A DNA stretch of 52,255 bases from Neelides folsomi. Lineage: Eukaryota; Arthropoda; Collembola; Neelipleona; Neelidae. The stretch lies in contig JAQGBZ010000407.1 in assembly GCA_034687125.1 (NCBI GenBank), positions 1-52,255 of the forward strand. The letters are read 5' to 3'. The notes beneath the pieces were generated by a model that saw only the letters and a program-made list of their open reading frames with translations, was not told the origin of the DNA and did not search any database. The position numbers and the translations under genes were made by a program. This document shows, in pieces, positions 45,816 through 52,255 of the stretch. The first letter of the stretch is position 1. Every line of letters starts with the position of its first letter.

Positions 45816-47756
45816 GTCGACGCTGGTCGTGAACTGCGGTGGCTAGCAGTTTGGCCAGTGGGCGGGCGACGGGGCTCTTGAGCTCAAGTGCGTCCTCGAG
45901 GAGGATACTTTCACCGGATTGGTTGTTGGGAGAGCGGCTGAGCGCACCCGCTTTTTGTCACCTCGGCCCATCCGCACCCTCGGGTCTCCATCGGATGAGG
46001 AGCCGAGACTAATTTCCCCTAATTCCCACCCTCTCCCCTCCGGTCCTTACACTCGGTAGTGTTGGTAGGCTCTACCTCACTTTTTACCTCGCACCCTCTC
46101 CCAGTCGGCTCCCATTCAGACCCCATTGAGAGAAACAGATTCTAGAGAGGAGATTAAATCCATTTTTATTTGTTAAGCACCCATTTGCCCACTCACTCCA
46201 ACCAGACTCATCATCCATCATGGGCTGTGTCGGAAATACCTTTATTATGAATAGACCTTATATTTCAAATATGTTTTATGTATCTCACAATGTTTGTACG
46301 GAATATATTTAACTAGATACCAATGGAATATAATATGAGTATGGTAGTGAGAATATATTATATTTTTGGATGTTTGATATTTGGATATTTTGTATATAAT
46401 AAATTGTGGCGGCTCTTTAGTCATTCATAATCTCCTCGAGAGATTTGTAGTGGTTGGTTAGGGAAGTTGTGACGGAGACTTGAAAGGATCTCGAGGCAGA
46501 GGGGAAATGTGTTTAACGGATTTGATACTCCTTCAAAGGAGTGGAGGTGAATGAATGGAACTCGAAAGGGTCACCGGTCACAAAAGGACATTTAATGAAA
46601 CTCGGCGACAAGCTGTCTGACGAGCTTAAGCTGAGCCCTCGGAGCTTTGACCAGCAGCTCCTCAACCTGCTCACCTCACAACATCCTCACTTCCGATTCG
46701 GATTACTTTCATTAATAAGTCCCTCCAACAGCCCACCTCCCATCACCTATTAATATTCACCCACAAAGGTCGCGGCCCACTGTTTGTCAACTGAAACCCT
46801 CATTCACGTTTGCGGTCACCGCTAACGACTCTCCCTTTCCTTTGAGAGCCCTTCAGTTTTCATATCTTATAACACTTACCATCTTCAACCATTGCTCAAA
46901 TACCGCTTTACAATGAGATCTAAGATCCTGATATATTGCTTGTTCATACATTACAAAGTTGTAAAGAGAAATACCAGTTGAGATTGAATATTTGAGTATC
47001 GATTTGTATGGATTGATTATTTAAAAGTATTTGAATATACGGTATAGGCACTTTTAATAGATTGAGTGTTTGAGCAAATTTGTATGTTTCATATAATAAT
47101 CTACCTGCCAGGGTGTAATTAATTATTCACTTGAGGAATGCCGTAAATATAATTTAATGGGGACGGAGAAGGAGGAATCTGTTGACAAGGGAGTGAATGG
47201 GATCTTCTCAACCGGCACAAATTGGCCGCAGCGTGGGAGGCCTCATTTGACACTTTCTGGGTTGTTTCCCTTTAGGGCCATTTCCACCACTCCTCAATTT
47301 ATGATTCCCCTCTTTAGCAAGGAGATCCCATTGTGTCAAACCTCCTTTTCATTCCATTTAACACACCAAATATGGATTCTTTCCGAATGAACACCTCCTT
47401 TACTTTCATTCACTCACACTTCCTCACACTAATCGAATAATCATACAATTGAAGGGCTACTTTCATCCACCTTCATTTATAAGAGGAATTTTTCGCTTAT
47501 GAATACATTTTTACAATTTATAAATAATTTTCATACTAACGATAAATACTATAAATTATGAAAGTAATAAGATAATAATAAATATATGTAATATACAAGA
47601 CATGTATCGTATTTATCCTAGTAATCAAGAATCCAAATAATGTTGAAGCAAAAGGAGACCTCAAATTAAAATATCATGTCCCTACAAAGCGCAATTGCTT
47701 TAATAATTTATATACCACAACCAATGGTCATGATTAAATTATTATTTCAAATTTGG
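45816..47756. promoter_or_regulatory. upstream region of vnd
   Basis: GC-rich to about 46100 (likely promoter), then mixed DNA with short conserved-looking GC patches near 46560-46850. Two sites fitting the NK2 consensus TNAAGTG flank the candidate first exon (45690-45697 and 45884-45890). No coding frame is supported. Confidence 0.4.
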
Positions 47757-47905
47757 TTCTCGTCATCGGCCCTCGGCCTAACGCAAAGGATCGTTGGATG
47801 GCTGACATAGGAAAAGACAGACCCGACGACAGCGGGACTCGAACTCGGAACCCAATCCAAGGAGAGCCAACTCGCTAGTCAGTCACCCAAACCGACCCTT
47901 CTAAA
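47757..47905 (-). mobile_element. tRNA-derived SINE-like element
   Basis: On the minus strand an A box (TAGCGAGTTGG, 47867-47877) is followed 33 nt later by a B box (GTTCGAGTCC, 47835-47844), the spacing of a tRNA promoter. The acceptor stem pairs poorly (about four of seven) and the T-stem fails, so this is not an intact tRNA. A GC-rich body follows in AT-rich surroundings. Element ends are approximate. Confidence 0.55.
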
Positions 47906-49292
47906 AGAAATGGAAAATTAAGTTCATGTTATATCTAGAGAAAAGAGACCATTGTTGATCTAATCTAAATCCTTATAGAATTTTGAATCAATTTGAACTA
48001 TTGGAACGACCGACTTAATTAATTAATTAAGTTTTAAAATTAAGTTTATCGATTATAATTATGAATATTAGTGCTACACATACGTATAACATTTAATTTT
48101 CTTATACTTTAATTTTCCACTAAACTAAATTACTTAATTTATTTCCAATTAGGTAAATGTCTAATGAAAGTACCAACTACAATAAAAGTCCTGTAAATAT
48201 TTGAATCAAAAGTGATTTATATAGTAAAAAAATAAATGTCGTTTATTTGACTTGAATGGCTTTTGAGGAACTGTTGAAAATAATTTATTACAACTGAAGT
48301 TTAAGGTAATTAAAGAACATTCTTATTAAATTCATCCCCCAATGGTACAATTGAAATATTTATGTGTAGTACCATTTATCAACATGTGTACGAGTATACA
48401 CACATGGTTTATTTACAAGATTATGGCTAAATGCCCGGATCCCAATAAGTTGTATTATAACAGAAAATGTAATTGTGATGTAGGGACGAATGTGAACAAA
48501 AGATTTGAATGACGTGATGCAGAGCGACGTGTGACTATTAGAATACAATTATTGTGTAATGTAATTTCGGCAATTGGTACATTGTGTGACCCATTGGCCT
48601 CCGTTTTCCGGATGAGCAGAGTGGAAAGGCCCCCTCCGAATCCTCAGAACAGCCCATGGTGAGATCCCTGTAAACATCCACAAACACACAAGGGCATTAT
48701 GTGTGATTGCCCAACGAAGCAACATTTCCATCATGGGCGGATTCTATTGAGAAGGGCGGAAGATTAGCGCCCATTGTGAAGGAGGAAAGAAGTCCAAAAC
48801 CTCACACTTCTTTCACCTTTCCGTTAAATCTCCCCCTTCCAGGTATTATTCAACAGAGTTTCCACAAAACGTCTCTTTCCTCGTCCTCACCCCTTAACAA
48901 CAACCGGATTGAACTCACATTCATTCATATATCAATCCGTGACAAGATGTTGAGGCCGTAGTACGCTAAATTTAGGAGTCTTTAAGCCTCTTCCGCCCTA
49001 CCACGTTTCATTCATTAAACAATTTAACATTGTCAAAAATTCTCAATGACCAATGCTCAATAAGCCCATATGGGGAGAATGAAATCCCCTGGGTTGTTAA
49101 TACTCATGTATAGTTAGAATGTAGTAATTGTGTAAATTGTATTTATAAACATTATGTACATTAGTCTGAAGAGTATGAAGAAAGCCAGGATAAAGACAAC
49201 TAGATAATAAACATATTTTATACAATATTTAAGTATCATAAATAAATAAAATTAATGGCAATTAATTTAAATTGTTATTCAATTATAAGTAA
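47906..49292. other. intergenic region downstream of the XK-related gene
   Basis: AT-rich with a more GC-rich patch at about 48550-48850. Short open frames only. I see nothing recognisable. Confidence 0.5.
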
Positions 49293-51842
49293 TTAAATGC
49301 ATGTCAACTTCTCAAGAAATCCACGTTCATTCTTCAGCGACATATTAATTTTCCTCAGCGAGTGCGTCGTGAACCGATCGTGCTCAACATGGAGCAATCG
49401 AGGTAAAAGAAGGTAGAGATGGGCAGCCATATGGAAGTCATGATGAGTTTCTTCATTTGGCTCCGCCTCAAACCTCCTCTTGATAAAATAAACAATGTTT
49501 TTCACTATTCCGCTCGTCTCGTGGTCATACACGAGGTCGGTAATTGGAATCTTCCCATTCTTCACTTCGGCTGCCTCCACTTGGTCGATGATTTCCTCAA
49601 TGTCGGATGCCCGTGGTTGGTCATAGCAGTCAATGGATTTGAGAACATGTTTGGCCCACAAATGATCAATTGTCCTTTGGAATCTGGTCGTAGTGGCCGT
49701 GCAGAGGAAGGGGAAGAGGAAATTATTTGTCCGAATGTCCTCATATGGGGAGAGGAAGGCCGTGAGGGTGATTCTCAAAGCATTTCTGTCGTAACTTTCT
49801 CCTTTCTTCTCGAGTTGTTTAAAATGTGGGCGGTAGGCCGAGAGGACTTCGAGGGGCGGGATGGACGGTTTGGCCTTGTTGAAGATGTCCAAGTGGGCGA
49901 GGAGGACGGAGAATAAAAATGTCCAAAGAAGGACGAGGAGGGGGATCCAAGAGTTGGCAAAAAAACCTGGATATGCCTCCACTCGCTCGATCCCTTTGAA
50001 AACGGAGATGGAGGGGAAGATCTCTCCAAAATACACAGCCACCAGATACACAATGGCGAAGATCCCATGGAAGGCCACCACGTTTTTTGTGCTCTTCTCG
50101 ACCATGTGAAAGGCGAAAGTGTTTATGAGCCGATGGGATATGACAGTAAAGAGAGTCGACTTCTGCCAAAGAGGATTTTCGAATTTTGGTCGCGTCTTTT
50201 GTCCAATTTGGACCCAGAAGCAGTTCAGCACGAAGAGCATAAAAACGATGAGAAAAACTCCATAGCTGAATTTCAAACTTAGGGTAATAACAACGAACAC
50301 TCGAGAACCTGTTCAATAAATGGATTTTTTATTACATTATGTAAATTGTATTAAATTATGATTTTTATATTATATTGAAATACATACTAATAGATTAATG
50401 AAAATTCATACCAATGACCATAAGATGAAATATGAATTTGAGAAGCCAATTTCCAAAACTTTCCTTTTCAAGTTTCCATTCAACTGTGTGGTTTTTGTCT
50501 TGACTGAAATGAAGAACTTGCAAGTAATCTCTGCATTGTTTGTCATAAGCAGTGAGAGCATAACAAGCTGCCACCCAAGGGATCACAAATGTTCCAAGAA
50601 CATCAACAATTTGAAGCACCCAATCTAGATAGATAGACCAAGTTTTATTAGGAATTATCATTATGTCAATCAGAAACATCAAGTTAAGGAAAGACTTCTA
50701 CCAACGTTTTTGGGAAGGACCGGCATATTGACTAATTGCTAAATGAATTGAAAGGAGATTTTGAGGAATTCCTTCAATGAATGTTTCAACTAAAGAAAAT
50801 TGTATTTCTCTCAAATTCAATCTTCGATTTTCGAGTGCAGCATTAAATTCGGTCTTAATTTGTTCCATTTTCCTGAAATACGGAGTAAATGAAATATCAA
50901 ATGAATTATGATTATAATGTTATTGTACCTACATTGTTAAATTAATGTAATAATAATACCTGAGTTTAGTCCAAACAAAGCTTTGTTTAAAATCTTTGTT
51001 GTTTTTAATTGCTCTTTTGTATTCATTTCGCTTAAGCCAATTTGGTACAAATCTAATATATAAAATGTTATCAGTTATCAATTTTAGCTGATGTATCATG
51101 TTTTGTATATATCTATTCATTATTCTGTGTCTTTAATAAAATTAAAAGTATGTATTATTTCATTTGTAATCACCTCCATATCTGTACAACTGGAAGACAA
51201 AGCCCAATCAATCTCCCTATATTTCTTGAACACCAACTTGAATTTAATTTGTCATTCTTGAACCAGTTTTCGCTAATTGAGAGATTGAGACGAATCGAAT
51301 GTTAATTATATCCGAATTTGCATAAAGTGAATCATATTATGTAGTAAGCTTTAGATTACATTAGTACCTATAATAAATACAAATATGTGAAAACAAGAGT
51401 AATTTTTATGACTTTACCTCTCGCAGTAGAGAATATTGCAAAAGTAACTAATGCTTATCCAGAAGGAAATTGTAAGAGCAAAGTAAACATAATTCCCATC
51501 TCTAAAGTACTTGACTGAACGAAATGCTGCAAGAACCAAATTGATAATGAATAATACAAGAGGAATGAGGTAAAGAAGGATGTCTTCTGCTGAAGGTTTA
51601 CGAATTTGGTCCCAAACTTCCGAGTTCTTTCCACCATACTTCCCCATACGATTGTTCGCCTCTTTAAAAATATTTACATCATTAGTTTATCGATTATTAA
51701 TTATTACCTAGTTTTATCAGTATTATCATTATTTCAAAAATATTGCAATATTTATTAAGTATATTAAAACATGCTTACTTTCATAAAGTAAAGGGCTTTC
51801 AACATCCGCAGAACTTGTCGTTGGCTCTTCAGTTTGATCCAT
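49293..51842 (-). CDS. XK-related (XKR/CED-8 family) multi-pass membrane protein
   Basis: Exons in transcription order: 51779-51842, 51418-51661, 51174-51272, 50960-51052, 50706-50872, 50412-50624, 49293-50308; 631 aa. XKR proteins scramble phospholipids or form complexes with transporters at the plasma membrane. The early helices (SAEDILLYLIPLVLFI, then VKYFRDGNYVYFALTISFW) match the XKR pattern of a helix, a Tyr-rich loop and a second helix. Family-like segments follow: LPVVQIWRF, VETFIEGIPQNLL and GSRVFVVITLSLKF, then further helices (YGVFLIVFMLFVLNCFW; WIPLLVLLWTFLFSVLLAHL). An unusual hydrophilic tail of about 190 aa has no caspase-type motif that I can see. The exon 1-2 acceptor (taaag) and the exon 5 donor (AAAC|gttggt) were chosen by phase and are the weakest joints. 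Another 8-10 helix family is possible. Confidence 0.68.
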
Positions 51843-52255
51843 TTAAGTCAGTGGAATACTTTTCAATTTCCGAAGTAAAATAAAAATTGAATCCAATTTC
51901 TTTTTACTTATTTTCAGCAGTTGTGATCATTGTCGTGAGTTTGAATGAGACTGGCCTGAATTAAATCATATAGCTAAATAAGTAAAATAACTTGATAAAG
52001 GTCTCTGGATAAGGGCGATAAGGAAATAACGATAATGATGATAAGGATTTTTGACTATAGATATGAAAAAATGACATCAGAAGACAATGAGTAATTTGCA
52101 CCTCTATGTGTGTAGTGTGTGAGGTGTGTGTGTGTGTGTGATAAAGTTGCATTCATTCTATGTACAATACTTGCTCAACATACTATCAGGGAAATTGGTC
52201 TTTACACCCCCCTGGTTTTTACGTTTAATTGTAAATAGCTTTTTTATTGACAAAT
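51843..52255. promoter_or_regulatory. 5' flank of the XK-related gene with a TG/CA microsatellite
   Basis: Holds the promoter and 5'UTR of the minus-strand gene and an interrupted (TG)n tract at about 52106-52140. No coding frame is supported. Confidence 0.5.

Noticed and set aside
47835..47884. Functional tRNA gene
   Set aside because: A and B boxes are present but the acceptor and T stems do not pair, so a SINE-like relic is the better call.
49419..49916. 165-codon plus-strand frame
   Set aside because: Antisense of the last XK-related exon, whose minus-strand frame gives membrane helices and continues correctly from upstream exons.

Overview
The window is nuclear DNA from an arthropod, most likely a pancrustacean (crustacean or hexapod). 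It is AT-rich, with spliced genes separated by short intergenic stretches. Introns run from 45 nt to about 3.3 kb and follow GT-AG rules, with two GC-AG exceptions. The lineage call rests on gene content: a serpentine-type chitin deacetylase, an Rdl GABA receptor, a Grindelwald-type TNF receptor and a vnd/NK2.2 homeobox gene. The order or species cannot be fixed from the sequence alone. No CRISPR array, viral gene, rRNA or intact tRNA was seen.

Layout, left to right: 14-3-3 zeta (+, 1967-3654); PRL/PTP4A phosphatase (-, 3944-5459); chitin deacetylase (+, 6861-9578); ZNF706-like small zinc-finger protein (+, 11803-12659); Rdl GABA-gated chloride channel (-, 12937-19773); Grindelwald-like TNF receptor (+, 20660-22951); mitochondrial enoyl reductase Mecr (+, 26745-28458); SPATA20 thioredoxin-domain protein (-, 28775-32975); phage-type GH24 lysozyme with an SH3b tail and a frameshift (+, 33644-35139); methionine-R-sulfoxide reductase MsrB lacking its catalytic Cys (+, 36573-37677); vnd/NK2.2 homeobox (-, 39190-43898, possibly from 45815); XK-related multi-pass membrane protein (-, 49293-51842). 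The exon chains were assembled by hand. Every joined exon keeps phase, except one lysozyme exon.

The genes are not an operon or an obvious pathway. They are unrelated housekeeping, cuticle, neuronal, signalling and developmental genes. Three of the four convergent pairs have poly(A) signals facing each other within about 20-40 nt.

The most notable points are: a tyrosine at the M2 2' pore position of Rdl, where insect RDL has the Ala of insecticide-resistance fame; a Ser in place of the MsrB catalytic Cys; a GH24 plus SH3b lysozyme of bacterial/phage architecture with one frame-breaking exon; phase-locked mutually exclusive exon pairs in both 14-3-3 and Rdl; a 9-nt micro-exon in SPATA20; and two GC-AG introns.
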